64,000 nt of DNA, from assembly GCF_900115135.1 (NCBI RefSeq), contig NZ_FOVK01000001.1:124001-188000 (forward strand), written 5' to 3'. Under the pieces are notes generated by a model. It did not search any database. It was not told the DNA's origin and saw nothing but the letters and a program-made list of their open reading frames with translations. Positions 25,235 through 34,956 of the stretch are shown one piece after another. The position numbers and the translations under genes were made by a program. The stretch's first letter is position 1, and the number at the start of each line of letters is the position of its first letter. This stretch comes from Proteiniclasticum ruminis (GTDB taxonomy: Bacteria > Bacillota > Clostridia > Clostridiales > Clostridiaceae).

Positions 25235-26218
25235 ATGGACACCATCAGAACTTATCTTGAAAACATGTTTTTGCATCTGCCGAAAAATCCAGAAGTAAGA
25301 CGTGCTAAGGAAGAACTTCTCAGCATGATGGAAGATAAATACCAGGAGTTGAAACGCGAAGGCAGAAGTGAGAATGAAGCCATCGGTATTGTCATATCTG
25401 AATTTGGAAATCTGGAGGAAATAGCCGAGGAGCTGGGGCTTACAAACTTCATGCATCAGGAGAATACAAGGAAAAATCTCAGAGTGATTTCCCGGGAAGA
25501 TGCTTCACATTTCATGGAGAATCGCGAGAAAGCCTCCTATAAGGTTGCCTTGGGGGTTGTGCTCGCCATCTGGTCTCCGATACTGCTCATCATACTTTCG
25601 TCCATGGAGGAAGAGTTCCTGGGTGTACAAAATGGTGGCATGGCTTTGGGGCTTTTTGTGCTCATCGTCATGGTGGCAGCCGCCGTTGGACTTTTCATTC
25701 TGAGCGGCGTCGAATACGGCAGGTATGATTTGGATCAGAATGCTGATTTTACTTTGGATTTCCAGGCTGAAACCTATGTCAGAAATGAAGAGGAGAGAAA
25801 CCGTCTGCCCATGGCGATCAAAATCACCATAGGCGTGGTCCTTTGTATTGTCAGTGTGCTTCCCCTGATTCTTCTTGGAATCCTGGATGTACGGGACGAA
25901 ATGCTCATCATGGCAGTGGCGCTGCTTCTCTTTCTGGTGGGGTCTGCGGTGTTCCTTTTTGTCCTTACAGGCTCACAGCAGTCCAGCATGGATATTCTTC
26001 TGAAAAAGGGTGAGTACTCCATGGAAGCGAGGAAGAGATCCAAAAAAGCAGAAACCATCGGCAGCATATATTGGCCGCTCATTGTCCTTGTCTATCTGTA
26101 CTGGAGCTTCACCTCAGGACTTTGGGGATTCACTTGGATCATCTGGCCTCTGGCTGGACTTCTCTTTGCAGCCATAGTCGGCGCAGCGGGACTTATCTCA
26201 AAAAAAGAAGAAGAGTAA
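25235..26218 (+). CDS. HAAS/permease-prefix-domain membrane protein
   Basis: 327 residues from ATG 25235, directly after the padR stop with AAGGGGAG upstream. Residues 1-75 form the helical HAAS-type domain (RRAKEELLSMMEDKYQEL, AIGIVISEFGNLEEIAEELG) typical of proteins paired with PadR. There are about six membrane segments after residue 100, in two triplets, plus a C-terminal pair. It may act as a membrane sensor or partner for PadR; that is inference from the gene pair. No enzyme motif. Confidence 0.8.
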   Translation: MDTIRTYLENMFLHLPKNPEVRRAKEELLSMMEDKYQELKREGRSENEAIGIVISEFGNLEEIAEELGLTNFMHQENTRKNLRVISREDASHFMENREKASYKVALGVVLAIWSPILLIILSSMEEEFLGVQNGGMALGLFVLIVMVAAAVGLFILSGVEYGRYDLDQNADFTLDFQAETYVRNEEERNRLPMAIKITIGVVLCIVSVLPLILLGILDVRDEMLIMAVALLLFLVGSAVFLFVLTGSQQSSMDILLKKGEYSMEARKRSKKAETIGSIYWPLIVLVYLYWSFTSGLWGFTWIIWPLAGLLFAAIVGAAGLISKKEEE

Positions 26219-26234
26219 ATAGGTCAAAAAATAA

Positions 26235-26272
26235 GAGCAGTGTAAGATTTATGTCTTACTCTGCTCCTTTTT
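26235..26272. terminator. Bidirectional terminator between convergent genes
   Basis: GAGCAGtGTAAGA / TCTTACtCTGCTC with T-rich tails on both strands serves the HAAS gene (plus) and the RocB-like gene (minus). Confidence 0.88.
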
Positions 26273-26288
26273 GATGTCTCAGATGGAC

Positions 26289-27926
26289 TTATTTTTCTAG
26301 AAGACCCAGCACTGTATCAAGGAAAATCGGTGGAAGCTTCTCGAAAGAGTACTCTATTTCAATACGCTCTGTATACTGGTGCGCGTCAAACCCATAAGGT
26401 CCGATGTTCGCTACAGGAAGGCTAAGGTTTCGGATCTCCTCCAAGGGAAGCTTATAGGAGATGGAAAAGCCTGGCATGTTCTTTTTGAGCGCATCTACAG
26501 CTTCTTGCTCTGGAAGGGAGAAATAACTGAGATCGGAGATATAGGGATAAAACTTCCGGAATACCACAGGATGGGGACCACTTTCTTCTGTGAATCCTTC
26601 CAAAAGGTTCAGAAGTTTCTTCTCCACTTCTGTTTCTCCCGTCACGGCCATATGCGGATAGTAAGGAGGGGAGAAGTAAAGAAGCATCAGGGGATCTTTT
26701 CGGCCGGAGATCTTTGTGAGCTCCTTGGCCATGTGCATGGAGACTTCACGCTCATCTGTGATTCCTTGGGATAGAAGCTTCTCTGCATAGGCATTCATGT
26801 GTCCTGAAAGATCCTTGAATGTTCTCTCCACTTCCAGAAAGAGTTCTTCATAGGTCATGACCAGGACTTTCCAGGGTAATGTGCCCTTTGGAAGATGCAT
26901 CCTTTCTGTAAAGACATCGTACTGCGACTGAAGCTTTGTGATAACGCTCTGGAAGGATTCCTCTGCTTCTTTTTTCAGCTGAGCCAGCACTTTTTCAGGC
27001 GTGATGCCGTGGGTGGCGTAGTTGAAGTAAACTTCAGCATCCCGGTTCGTCTGCACCGAGTACTCGGGTTTCAAATCTCTTTGCCTGAGGGTCACAGGCG
27101 GTACCGTCACTTCCCCCATAGATTCATCAGAAAGTGCCACATTGAGATTGATCTTCCGTACAAGCTCAGAGGCAAGTTCGTTGGCGTCCAGACCGCCGAA
27201 TGGGTCCCCCACATGGGTTTCTTTTCCGACAATATAGAAACTGGGCATCAGCTTTCCTACGGTTCCCGCATAAAGATATCGGTTCCTATCGTGGAGGGTT
27301 CTGGTGGAAGTATAGTCGGTGTCCAGCGCCACAGTGTAGTGGAAGTTTTCTTTGTTTTTCAATTCCACTAGTTTTGGCACGCAGGACAGCATTCCTCTGG
27401 AGTTTCCTTCCTCATCTGAAACAAAGCAGGCTACAAGGTTTCCGGAGAAATCAGAAAGACTTTCTGAAGCCGTCTCCAAAAGATGCGCAATCATTGATAC
27501 ACCGGACTTCATATCAAGGACACCACGTCCAAAGAGATAAGCTCCGCTTTCAAGGTCTTTCTGCACGGCTTCAGGAAGATCCAGTTCTTTCAGTTTGTCC
27601 GGGAGAAAATCCGGCTCAGTAGCATAAGGCGATAAAGCGCCATAATCGGAAATACCCACGGTATCGATATGACCGATGAGCACCACCGCATTTCTGTTTT
27701 CTTCTTTTTGTCCTTGCAGGACCGCCATGAGGGACTTTCTATGATGAGGATCCTCCAGGTTCTCTACAAAAAACAGGTCTTCCGGATGTTCTTTATAATA
27801 GGGCAGTGCTGAAAGCACTTCATAGAGCTTTTCGCTTACGCGGTTTTCCTCTTCCGTGCCTACCACACTTTTTATTCTTACCAGCTCTTTGGTCAGTTCG
27901 ATAATTCTACGGCTTGATAGCTTCAT
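26289..27926 (-). CDS. M20-family metallohydrolase, RocB-like
   Basis: 545 residues, ATG 27926 with GGGAGG nine bases upstream. M20 zinc-site motifs are seen: VVLIGHIDTVG (first His and following Asp), FGRGVLDMKSG (bridging Asp) and CFVSDEEGNSRG (Glu pair). The length and the DYGALSPYATEPDFLPD block match the RocB arginine-utilisation protein family, longer than ordinary M20 peptidases. RocB sits in arginine catabolic loci in Bacillus, though its reaction is not established; no roc genes are adjacent here. Single-gene unit. Confidence 0.87.
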   Translation of the reverse strand: MKLSSRRIIELTKELVRIKSVVGTEEENRVSEKLYEVLSALPYYKEHPEDLFFVENLEDPHHRKSLMAVLQGQKEENRNAVVLIGHIDTVGISDYGALSPYATEPDFLPDKLKELDLPEAVQKDLESGAYLFGRGVLDMKSGVSMIAHLLETASESLSDFSGNLVACFVSDEEGNSRGMLSCVPKLVELKNKENFHYTVALDTDYTSTRTLHDRNRYLYAGTVGKLMPSFYIVGKETHVGDPFGGLDANELASELVRKINLNVALSDESMGEVTVPPVTLRQRDLKPEYSVQTNRDAEVYFNYATHGITPEKVLAQLKKEAEESFQSVITKLQSQYDVFTERMHLPKGTLPWKVLVMTYEELFLEVERTFKDLSGHMNAYAEKLLSQGITDEREVSMHMAKELTKISGRKDPLMLLYFSPPYYPHMAVTGETEVEKKLLNLLEGFTEESGPHPVVFRKFYPYISDLSYFSLPEQEAVDALKKNMPGFSISYKLPLEEIRNLSLPVANIGPYGFDAHQYTERIEIEYSFEKLPPIFLDTVLGLLEK

Positions 27927-27997
27927 TTCATGACGCCTCCCATCTGTTCTTCCACTCTATTTTAGATGATTTTCTCTCAATAATCTAGGATTCACTG

Positions 27998-28044
27998 CAA
28001 AAGAAAGAGACGCTTCTTTCCTCAGTAAAGATCGAAACGTCTCT
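27998..28044 (-). terminator. Minus-strand terminator after the DUF4349 gene
   Basis: Read on the minus strand, AGAGACG and CGTCTCT pair around a 25-base loop and are followed by TTCTTTT. It lies before the RocB-like gene. Confidence 0.7.
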
Positions 28045-28110
28045 TGAATGGTTCATGAGTCAAAGATAGCATGCCATACTGTTCTCAGAGAAATACAGGA
28101 TGAAATATCC

Positions 28111-29046
28111 TTATTCCTTACTGGAAGGTCCGGGGGCTTCTTTACCTTTCACATGGATTTTCTTCTTTCGGACCTTCACCGCGATGAAGACCATGACAGA
28201 AAGAACAGCCAGGAAGGGAAGTATATAGATCACGGCGATGGCAAAGGTCACAAGAGATTCCTCAAAGAAATCCAAAGAATCCTTGAGCGCTTTACCCAAT
28301 CTTTCTGATAGAGTTGCCTGAATGCTCTCACCCGTCGTAAGCTTCGCCACTTCCTGAACATACACCGTCACTGTGCTGTAGCTTACGGCCTCGTTCAGGT
28401 AGTTGAGTTCACCTTTCAGGCTTTCAATCTGGTACATGATGTCCTGGAGCCTGGATTCAATGTTTATGATATCCTCCATGCGGTCGGCTTCCTCATAAAG
28501 TTCATTGAGCCTTTTTCTCTGGGCTTCCAGAGACTCTAATCTTGCGGTGGTGTCATTGTAGTATCTTGTGACATTCTGAAGGTTCGAGTTTTCTGAAATG
28601 ATGTGCGCCGTATTTTTCAGTGCTGTGTTGAATGCTGCTACGTCATTCTTTGGGATTCTGATGGTATATCGGGCGTATTTGAAGATCTTTCCTTCCATAG
28701 AAGGCTGGTTGTATACTTCAGAATACTCAATATATCCCTTGAATTGAGCCACCAGCTCATCTACAGCTTTAATGGTCTCCGGAAAAGTCAGTGTTTCAAA
28801 ATTCAGGGAATAGGTGCCGATGATCTTGTCTCCAGCGCCACCGGTGGGACGTCCTGAGTAGTCCGGGGTTCCTTCTCCATAGGAAGGTTCTTCCGCTGGT
28901 GCCTCTGGCATCCCGGGAGCAACACTTGAACCGTCTTCAGATTTTTCATTGAGGCTTCCCCCAAAGAAACTGGATACAAAAACACCAATGAAGAGGATGA
29001 CAACAACTGAACTGATGCCGATGATGAGTTTATTTCTTCTTTTCAT
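28111..29046 (-). CDS. DUF4349 membrane protein
   Basis: 311 residues, ATG 29046 after AAGGAGG. There is a membrane segment at about 7-29, then a Gly/Pro/Glu linker, a DUF4349 domain with a central coiled coil (LESLEAQRKRLNELYEEADR, about 165-185; MYQIESLKGELNYLNEAVSY) and a C-terminal membrane segment (about 267-291) with a basic tail. The family is widespread and functionally obscure, and looks like a surface anchored coiled-coil protein. It is divergent from the helicase gene at 29208. Confidence 0.85.
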   Translation of the reverse strand: MKRRNKLIIGISSVVVILFIGVFVSSFFGGSLNEKSEDGSSVAPGMPEAPAEEPSYGEGTPDYSGRPTGGAGDKIIGTYSLNFETLTFPETIKAVDELVAQFKGYIEYSEVYNQPSMEGKIFKYARYTIRIPKNDVAAFNTALKNTAHIISENSNLQNVTRYYNDTTARLESLEAQRKRLNELYEEADRMEDIINIESRLQDIMYQIESLKGELNYLNEAVSYSTVTVYVQEVAKLTTGESIQATLSERLGKALKDSLDFFEESLVTFAIAVIYILPFLAVLSVMVFIAVKVRKKKIHVKGKEAPGPSSKE

Positions 29047-29151
29047 GGGAAATCCTCCTTAAAATACTCTTTCTTTAGCTCTATTGTAAAAGTTTTGATA
29101 ACAGAAGTAATGACAAAATGATGCCAATTTTTACAAGGTGCAGAATTATCT

Positions 29152-29165
29152 TCAAAATATTTTGA
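29152..29165. promoter_or_regulatory. Perfect 14-bp palindrome in a divergent intergenic region
   Basis: TCAAAATATTTTGA lies 43 bases before the helicase ATG and about 105 bases before the DUF4349 start. It could be an operator for either gene; it may also occur by chance in AT-rich DNA. Confidence 0.35.
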
Positions 29166-29207
29166 TAATGTACTAAAATGAAAGAAGAACGGCCCAGGGA
29201 GGAAATT

Positions 29208-32200
29208 ATGGAAGTGAAGAACCTTATCGGACTTGACCTTGTTTACGGAGAAACGCTGCACTATGCCATGACAGTGCAAAACGTGCCTTTCATCAGAAAA
29301 TGTGTGCTGAGAAATCTATCAGAAGAACCACTATCTGAGATGACCCTGCGCTTTACCTTTTCTGAAGACTTAGCAGAAGAGGTAGTCGTTGCTGTCAGCA
29401 TACTGCCCCCTCTTGGAGAGATTGATCTGGGCGCTGTCCACATCAATCTGCGCAAAGAAATGCTGTTTCTACTCACAGAAATGGTTCATCTGTCCATGAA
29501 GGTCCAGGTGGTCCAGAATGAGGAGATCTTATATGAACATCAGTACCCCGTGGAGTTGCTTTCCTACAATCAGTGGCAGGGTATGGAAACCATGCCTGAG
29601 CTTCTGGCAGCGTTTGTGACCCCCAATCATCCATCCATTGATGGGATCCTTTTAGAAGCTTCAGAACTGCTGAAAGCCTCGGGCAAAGACCCCTCCTTTG
29701 AAGGATATCAGAGCCGAAATCCCAATCGGGTGCTGGAGGAAGTCCATGCAATCTATCAGGCCATTTCAAATCGGGGCATCCGATATATCGGTCCACCCGC
29801 TTCCTTTCATGAAACAGGGCAGCGCATCAGACTTTCCAGTGAGGTCCTCGAAAAGTCCATGGGCACCTGCCTGGATCTCACACTGCTGCTCTGTTCCTGC
29901 CTGGAAGCCATATCCCTAAATCCTCTGATTCTGCTCATGGAAGGACACAGCTATCTCGGTTACTGGCTGGAAGAAGAGTTTTTTCAGGATCCGGTCCTCT
30001 ATGATGTGACAAATCTTCGAAAACGGACCGCCGAAGGAATGAGTTATATCGGCGTACTGGAAACCACAAGTCTTCGGGAAGGACTGCGTCTTTCTTTTGA
30101 AGAGGCTGTGGCAGAGGGATTGAAGCATCTGGAAAGAGAGGGCGTATTTCTTCTCGGAGTGGATGTGAAAAGAGCGAGGGCAGGGAGGATCCTTCCTCTG
30201 CCAGAAAGAGTGGAAAAGGATGGAAAGATGGTACTCCTGGAAGAAGCAGAGAGAAAAGACCGCGCAGATATAATACCAGAGCTGAAAGAAGTAGTCCGGG
30301 TTCTTTATGAAGAAAAAGAAGGGGTCCTTGACAAAAAATCCAGGTGGGAGCGAAAACTGCTGGACTTAAGCCTTCGAAACCAGCTTCTCAGCTACCAGGA
30401 AAAAAGAAAAGGCCTCCGGCTTCTTGCTCCGGACATCAAACTTCTAGAAGACTCTCTTTATGATGGCAAAGAATATACAATCCTCCCAGGATTGAAGGAT
30501 CTGGACCGGATGGAAGACCGTGATTCCCTGTCTCCAAGGGAGATCGAAGAGCGTTTCCATGAACTCCTGGAAGGAGAGTTTCAGCAAGGGAAGCTTCGGA
30601 CACTTCTTAGAGAAGAGGATCTGGAGAAAAAGATTACAAAAATTTACCGGGACGCAAGAACGCAGATGGAAGAATCTGTAGCAAACCAGCTGTTTCTGAC
30701 GGTGGGGATGCTGAAATGGTATGAAACAGACAGCAGCCAAAAGACCAGATTTGCACCGATCCTTCTCATTCCGGTGGAGCTGAAGAAGAAACTTGGGAAA
30801 TTCACTTATTCTCTTTCCGCAAGAGACGAAGACACTTTGATGAATGTCACTCTGCTTGAGAAGCTGAAGATGGACTTCAATCTGGATGTGAACGGACTGG
30901 AGGATCTTCCAATGGACGAACGCGGGGTTCATGTACTGGAGGTGCTTTCCAGGATCCGAGGGATCATCCTTGGCAAGAAGAGATGGGATGTGCTGGAAGA
31001 GACGCATGTAGGTCTCTTTTCCTTCAGTAAGTTTGTGCTGTGGCACGATCTCAAAACTCAGGGAGAGGCTATGAGAAGAAACGAAATCATTGCCTCCCTC
31101 CTGGAAGGAAAGAGGACTTTTCCTCTGGAAGAGGAAGACATTCTGGATTCCCCAGAAACAGACCCTGCAAAGATCCTTCTTCCAGTCAGCACCGATGCCT
31201 CCCAGCTGAAGGCCGTGAAAGAAGCCTTGAAAGGAAAATCCTTTGTACTGCACGGTCCTCCGGGAACAGGAAAGTCCCAGACCATCACCACCATCATCGC
31301 CAATGCCCTTTATCAGGGAAAGAAGGTTCTTTTTGTGGCAGAAAAAATGGCGGCGTTGTCGGTGGTTCAAAAAAGACTGGACAGTCTGGGGCTGGGTGAT
31401 TTTTCACTGGAAGTGCACAGCAACAAGAGCAAAAAAACAGCAATTCTGAAAAAACTGGAAGAGACCACAAAAATATCTAAAAATGGAACGGGACATTTTG
31501 AAGCTGAAGCAGCAAAGCTCCAAGGAATCCGGGATGATCTGGGCACCTACGTGGAAAAGCTCTATCAGGAGGATTCCCTTGGTTTTTCTGCCTATGACTA
31601 CATCGGAGGACTTGAGCATCTGAAAGAGGTGCCCTACATGAAAGATTTCACCCTTCCAGTGGACAGCATGAAAAAAGAGGATCTGGATAAACTTAGCCGC
31701 ATGGCAGAGGAGTTCGCCGCGGCAGTAAAATCCGCTGGCCCCTTTGAAGATGCGCCACTGAAAGGAATCGGTCTCACAGACTATCGGCTGCATCTGAAAG
31801 AGCGTCTTCAAGGGCCTCTGGAAGCACTCACAAACTCTGCCAGAGACCTTCAGACAGCCTTAGATGAGGCTGGGGAACTGGATGATCTTCTGATCACCAA
31901 AATGAAACTGGATGGGTATATGGAGTTTCTTGCGTTCATCCAGGAGAAAACCATGGATGATTCTCTTCTTCTTGATTTTTGCATCGATGAGGTTCTGCCT
32001 CCACTACTGAACAACTGGAAAAAACTGGAAGATCTCCGGAACACTTTAGATGCGGCTTATATGAAAGAACTCTATGAGCTGCCCTGGATGAAGCTCGAAG
32101 AAGACTATGCCAAGGGGATCACCCAAGGAAAAGTGCTGGGCTTTCTACAAAGAAGAAAAGCTCTGAAAGTACTGTCCTCTGTGAAAAAATCCGGTTCTAT

Positions 32201-34916
32201 CCTGGAAGAGGAGGTTCTGCCTCTGTTTGATGCCCTTCGTGAAATTCAGCGGATCAAAGACGAGATCCACGCACAATCCAGCGGCAGTCCTCTTTTTTTA
32301 GAAATTCCATCTGATACACCCATGACTCGGATGCTAGAAGCGCTCCTTAGAGAGAAGAAGAGACTCCATGAGATTCTTTCTGTTTTTGACCAAGAGGAGA
32401 AAAACCGGGTTCTTTCCATGAAAGCAAACGCCCATGGGGAGTCCGGGAAAAGAATCCTTGAAGCTTATAGCGCCTTCAGTAGTGCCTTCGCCACCTTGGA
32501 CTCTATGCTGCAGCTTCATATCGACACGTTGGAGGGTCTGGAAGGCAGCTATCTGGTAAGGCTTCAAGACCGTTTGCTCACATACAGGAACAATCTGGAT
32601 CAGCTGCGCACCTGGACAAGATATAATGAGATCCAGGCACTCCTTGAGGAAAAGGGGCTGAACACGTTGGTGGAGTCTTATAAAACCAGCAGCATTCCAC
32701 CGGAACAGATGAAAGATGCACTGGTAAAATCCATATACTTCTTGGGATTCCAGGCAGTTCTTGAGAAAGAGCCCCTGCTTATGAAGGTTTCCGGGGAATC
32801 CTATGAAGAGAAAATCCGTTACTTCAAAGAGGTGACAGCGCAATATGAAGAAGCAGCAAGAAAGGAAATCATTTCGGTTCTCTCCAGCCGTGTGCCGGAT
32901 CTTCTGAAAGAAGCCAGCAGCTCATCAGAGGTGGGCATTCTTCAGCGGGCCATCCGGAGTGGAGGAAGAGGCGTGACCTTACGGTCTCTTTTTGAGAAGC
33001 TGCCTCATCTGCTGCCAAGAATCACGCCCTGCATGCTCATGAGCCCTCTTTCGGTAGCCCAGTATCTGAGTCCTGCCAAAGCCTATTTTGATCTGGTAAT
33101 TTTCGATGAGGCGTCTCAAATGCCAACCGCTGAAGCTGTAGGGGCCATGTCCAGAGGAGAACATGTGGTCATCGTAGGGGATCCGAAGCAGCTGCCACCC
33201 ACTGCTTTTTTCCAGGCGGAAAGAGAACTGGAGGAGGATGGAGTGCTGGAAGACCTGGACAACATACTGGAGGATGCTCTGGCCCTTTCACTGCCTGAAA
33301 CCTCTCTTCTTTGGCATTACAGAAGCAGGCATGAAAGCCTCATCGCCTTCAGCAATAAAACCTATTACGAGAACCAGCTCTATACGTATCCCTCACCTAG
33401 AGAAAGAATCTCCAAAGTCTCCTATGAGTATGTGTCCTCCGTCTATGGAAGAGGCGGAAGCCGGGCCAACAAAATAGAAGCGGAAAAAGTAGTGGAGGAA
33501 ATCCTGAAACGTGCTGAGGGGAAGGAAGGGATGGAGTCCATCGGTGTGGTGACTTTTTCCACTGCGCAGAAAGACATGATTGAAGACCTGCTGGGAGAGG
33601 CTTTCCGGGACAGACCTGAACTGGAAGAAAAGCTTCTGACTCCTGAAGAACCACTTTTCGTAAAAAATCTTGAAAATGTCCAAGGGGATGAACGGGACGT
33701 GATCCTTTTCAGCATAGGCTACGGGCCGGATGAAAACGGAAAAATCACCTTGAACTTTGGCCCTTTAAACCGTGAAAACGGATGGAAAAGACTCAATGTG
33801 GCCATCACCCGGGCCAAGAAGGAGATGAAAATCTTCACGAGTATTCAGCCTGAGCAGATGGACATCACCAGAACCTCTGCAAGAGGGGTGGAGAATCTCA
33901 AGGAGTTTCTGGAATATGCCAGACGGGGCAGGAGTCTTCTAACATTGGATACGCTCAAACGAGAAGAGAAAGAAGAAGCCTTTCTTTATAGTGTCAAAAG
34001 AGCTCTGGAAGAAAAAGGACTGCAGGTGGATGCACTGGTGGGTTCCTCCAAGTATCGTGTGGACCTTGGTATCGTTGATGAAACCGACAACAGCTACAGA
34101 CTGGGCCTTCAGTGTTTCGGGGAATCCTATCAGCATGCGGAAACGGTTAGGGACAGGGATGTGCTTCAGGAATCTGTTCTGAAAGGACTGGGATGGCACA
34201 TCCATAAAGTGCATCCTTTGGATTGGACAGAGAATAGGGAAAAGGAGATTGAAAAGATCTTTACCATTTTAAATGGGCAGGAGAACCACATTTCAGAGAA
34301 GGAGCCTCCACGTTCTATCAGAAGCTTTGAGCCTGTATCGACCACTGCACCATCTTTACCCCAAGAAGAGGGCACACCATACCAAGAGGCTTTCTTTACA
34401 CTGAAAACTTACAGTTCAGAAGAGTTCAGGATGCCTAAAAACACCAGACAGCTAAAAGACGTGATTTTACGTATCATAGAGATCGAAGCGCCCATCAGTC
34501 TGCCCGTTCTTTATCGGCAGGTGCTGAAAGCTTTTTCTGTCCGGTACACGGAAAAAAATGTGGAAACCGTTGATGCGGTGCTCTCCAGTCTTGGTTTTGA
34601 TCTCCGGGAGGAGAATGGGGTTCTATTTCTTTACAGCGGTACGGAGGATTCCTTAAAAACCTTCCGGACCCCCATAAAGGCCTTAAAACGAGAGGTGCTT
34701 GATCTGCCGGAAACTGAGCTTCTCCATGGGGCCAGGTTCCTCTTGAAAACGCAGATTTCCCTGCCGGAAGAAGCGCTGAAGGAAGAGCTTTTAAAAACAT
34801 TCGGGCTGAAAAAACATACCGAGGAAGAATCGGCGAAACTATCGGACGTTCTTCACAAACTGTCAACGGAGCCTCAGGTTACGGTAACAGACGGAATCTA
34901 TGTTTATAAAGAGTAA
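29208..34916 (+). CDS. DUF4011-type superfamily I helicase with degenerate C-terminal nuclease (Hhe-like)
   Basis: 1902 residues from ATG 29208, which has GGGAGG upstream; ATG 29178 does not. An N-terminal transglutaminase-like segment is seen with GTCLDLTLLL (Cys about 221) and MEGHSYLGYW (His about 246). A DUF4011-like region follows, then Walker A HGPPGTGKSQT (about 683), a long helical insert, DEASQMPTAEA (about 1300), GDPKQLPPT, NVQGDERDVILFS (about 1492) and NVAITRAKK (about 1533): UPF1-like SF1. A Vsr-like domain (about 1608-1668) has YRVDLGIVD but LQCFG where relatives have IECDG. A DUF3320-like tail follows. This architecture matches my recollection of the single-gene Hhe anti-phage proteins. 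No other defence gene is adjacent. Confidence 0.85.
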   Translation: MEVKNLIGLDLVYGETLHYAMTVQNVPFIRKCVLRNLSEEPLSEMTLRFTFSEDLAEEVVVAVSILPPLGEIDLGAVHINLRKEMLFLLTEMVHLSMKVQVVQNEEILYEHQYPVELLSYNQWQGMETMPELLAAFVTPNHPSIDGILLEASELLKASGKDPSFEGYQSRNPNRVLEEVHAIYQAISNRGIRYIGPPASFHETGQRIRLSSEVLEKSMGTCLDLTLLLCSCLEAISLNPLILLMEGHSYLGYWLEEEFFQDPVLYDVTNLRKRTAEGMSYIGVLETTSLREGLRLSFEEAVAEGLKHLEREGVFLLGVDVKRARAGRILPLPERVEKDGKMVLLEEAERKDRADIIPELKEVVRVLYEEKEGVLDKKSRWERKLLDLSLRNQLLSYQEKRKGLRLLAPDIKLLEDSLYDGKEYTILPGLKDLDRMEDRDSLSPREIEERFHELLEGEFQQGKLRTLLREEDLEKKITKIYRDARTQMEESVANQLFLTVGMLKWYETDSSQKTRFAPILLIPVELKKKLGKFTYSLSARDEDTLMNVTLLEKLKMDFNLDVNGLEDLPMDERGVHVLEVLSRIRGIILGKKRWDVLEETHVGLFSFSKFVLWHDLKTQGEAMRRNEIIASLLEGKRTFPLEEEDILDSPETDPAKILLPVSTDASQLKAVKEALKGKSFVLHGPPGTGKSQTITTIIANALYQGKKVLFVAEKMAALSVVQKRLDSLGLGDFSLEVHSNKSKKTAILKKLEETTKISKNGTGHFEAEAAKLQGIRDDLGTYVEKLYQEDSLGFSAYDYIGGLEHLKEVPYMKDFTLPVDSMKKEDLDKLSRMAEEFAAAVKSAGPFEDAPLKGIGLTDYRLHLKERLQGPLEALTNSARDLQTALDEAGELDDLLITKMKLDGYMEFLAFIQEKTMDDSLLLDFCIDEVLPPLLNNWKKLEDLRNTLDAAYMKELYELPWMKLEEDYAKGITQGKVLGFLQRRKALKVLSSVKKSGSILEEEVLPLFDALREIQRIKDEIHAQSSGSPLFLEIPSDTPMTRMLEALLREKKRLHEILSVFDQEEKNRVLSMKANAHGESGKRILEAYSAFSSAFATLDSMLQLHIDTLEGLEGSYLVRLQDRLLTYRNNLDQLRTWTRYNEIQALLEEKGLNTLVESYKTSSIPPEQMKDALVKSIYFLGFQAVLEKEPLLMKVSGESYEEKIRYFKEVTAQYEEAARKEIISVLSSRVPDLLKEASSSSEVGILQRAIRSGGRGVTLRSLFEKLPHLLPRITPCMLMSPLSVAQYLSPAKAYFDLVIFDEASQMPTAEAVGAMSRGEHVVIVGDPKQLPPTAFFQAERELEEDGVLEDLDNILEDALALSLPETSLLWHYRSRHESLIAFSNKTYYENQLYTYPSPRERISKVSYEYVSSVYGRGGSRANKIEAEKVVEEILKRAEGKEGMESIGVVTFSTAQKDMIEDLLGEAFRDRPELEEKLLTPEEPLFVKNLENVQGDERDVILFSIGYGPDENGKITLNFGPLNRENGWKRLNVAITRAKKEMKIFTSIQPEQMDITRTSARGVENLKEFLEYARRGRSLLTLDTLKREEKEEAFLYSVKRALEEKGLQVDALVGSSKYRVDLGIVDETDNSYRLGLQCFGESYQHAETVRDRDVLQESVLKGLGWHIHKVHPLDWTENREKEIEKIFTILNGQENHISEKEPPRSIRSFEPVSTTAPSLPQEEGTPYQEAFFTLKTYSSEEFRMPKNTRQLKDVILRIIEIEAPISLPVLYRQVLKAFSVRYTEKNVETVDAVLSSLGFDLREENGVLFLYSGTEDSLKTFRTPIKALKREVLDLPETELLHGARFLLKTQISLPEEALKEELLKTFGLKKHTEEESAKLSDVLHKLSTEPQVTVTDGIYVYKE

Positions 34917-34919
34917 AAA

Positions 34920-34956
34920 GGAAGGCCTCATTTCATTGAGGTCTTCCTCTTATTTT
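34920..34956. terminator. Bidirectional terminator between helicase and decarboxylase genes
   Basis: GGAAGGCCTC / GAGGTCTTCC (one G-U pair) with T-rich flanks on the plus strand; it overlaps the end of the minus-strand gene. Confidence 0.8.

Noticed and set aside
29208-34916. Part of a multi-gene defence island
   Set aside because: Neighbours are a DUF4349 protein, a RocB-like enzyme and a decarboxylase; no restriction, CRISPR, toxin or integrase genes are near.
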